Shown here: piece after piece, positions 63,324-64,000 of the stretch
Layout: every line of letters begins with the position of its first letter
How positions within the stretch are numbered: the first letter of the stretch is position 1
Assembly (NCBI RefSeq): GCF_002288925.2
Contig: NW_022098044.1
Coordinates: 8,415,936 to 8,479,935 of the forward strand
Direction of reading: 5' to 3'
From: Delphinapterus leucas
Taxonomy: Eukaryota > Chordata > Mammalia > Artiodactyla > Monodontidae
DNA length: 64,000 nucleotides
The notes under the pieces: generated by a model
The model's database searches: none
What the model saw: only the letters and a program-made list of their open reading frames with translations
Told to the model about the DNA's origin: nothing
Made by a program: the position numbers and the translations under genes

Positions 63324-64000
63324 CTCTTAAACTCTTATTTTATGACTTGGGTCCTGGGAATATAAGTGTAATAAGTGTTCTTTCTAAGTCTTTAGTATTG
63401 CTAAAATGAAATACTTGTTCTTAATGCCTTATTTCTCCAGGACACTCAGCTATGCTGAGTGTAGCTGAGAACTGGGCAGTAAGCACAAAGGTCTCTGAGG
63501 AACCACAAAGGAGCCCTGAAGTGGATATGCAGAAGCTTCAGTATAGTTCAGCAAGAACTGCCCAGGCCTTCTCTGAGAATCTTATGCTTTATCTGCACTT
63601 CTAGGAATCTGATTTATCTAGTGACCTAACAGTTAGAAGCAGCCAACCGGGGTGGGGGAGGAGGTATTGGTTTGATAGTATTTTGAAAGAAAGTTGGATC
63701 TAAATACTCAAAAGTACATAGCAATATGGGGTCATTTAATACACTATTAAACTGTTTTATTCCTCCAGAGCCCCAGTACTCTAGTCTTTGGTCATAATGC
63801 TAATTCTGGGACAACAAAGAAAGGTTAAAAAATGCCCGGAATAAGAAGACACCATTATCAGGAAATAAATGGATGTTTGACATTTAGAGATGTGAACTTA
63901 AGCCATCTGTAGGTTTGCTTACATGAACATCCTTTGATGAAGGAGAGGTAAATGAACCACTCATCCTAAGCTGCTGTAGGTGCCAAAAGACTCTAAAAAT
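63324..64000. other. BTBD1 intron 1, right end, unassigned
   Basis: No exon, repeat or RNA gene recognised up to the edge. Confidence 0.45.

Larger units (their letters stand above)
53957..64000 (+). other. BTBD1: BTBD1 intron 1 (incomplete)
   Basis: Begins with the consensus donor GTGAGC and has no recognisable BTBD1 exon 2 (which should encode FLYSDEV after a split Arg codon) up to the right edge. It is filled with old L1, L2 and MIR pieces, one long ancient repeat and two CHR SINEs, listed separately. No other gene was found inside it. Confidence 0.9.

Overview
The window is mammalian nuclear DNA, most likely from a whale or dolphin. The evidence is the many tRNA-derived SINEs of the CHR type (heads reading like GGGCTTCCCTGGTGGCGCAG), several of them CpG-rich with target-site duplications, together with cetartiodactyl-type L1 3' ends and the absence of pig PRE-1 or typical bovine Bov-tA elements. 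No bacterial, plasmid or phage features are present, and almost every long open frame outside the exons below lies in repeat or GC-rich shadow sequence.

Two protein-coding genes are present, both partial and arranged head to head. On the minus strand, positions 1-15091 carry the 5' part of TM6SF1 (transmembrane 6 superfamily member 1): five coding exons (15000-15091, 10005-10108, 7749-7846, 4104-4207, 2275-2357) joined by GT-AG introns with every codon phase consistent, giving about the first 160 residues; the rest of the gene lies beyond the left edge. On the plus strand, 53559-53956 is coding exon 1 of BTBD1 (BTB domain containing 1), followed by more than 10 kb of intron 1 that runs off the right edge. 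The pair matches the BTBD1-TM6SF1 neighbourhood of human chromosome 15q25. Each gene starts in its own CpG island with GC-box, ETS and (for BTBD1) YY1-like motifs, and each has a very short upstream ORF directly before the main start, in the same frame. The proteins are not known to act together: TM6SF1 is a multi-pass EXPERA-type membrane protein and BTBD1 a CUL3-type BTB adaptor.

Layout: 1-15 kb TM6SF1 exons and introns with L1, L2 and MIR remnants; 14.8-15.5 kb TM6SF1 CpG island; 15.5-53.1 kb a gene-free, repeat-filled interval (layers of L1, L2, MIR, MLT1 and ERV LTRs and CHR SINEs, often nested); 53.1-54.1 kb BTBD1 CpG island and exon 1; 54-64 kb BTBD1 intron 1 with L1, L2, MIR and SINEs.

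I found no previously undescribed biological system. The more notable items are the paired short upstream ORFs, a perfect 16-bp inverted repeat at 21568-21603, a roughly 38-bp L1 micro-insertion with a 14-bp target-site duplication at 32474-32511, a long ancient repeat present four times in the same orientation, and a three-layer nested insertion near 50 kb. All repeat family names are by eye, without a library search.
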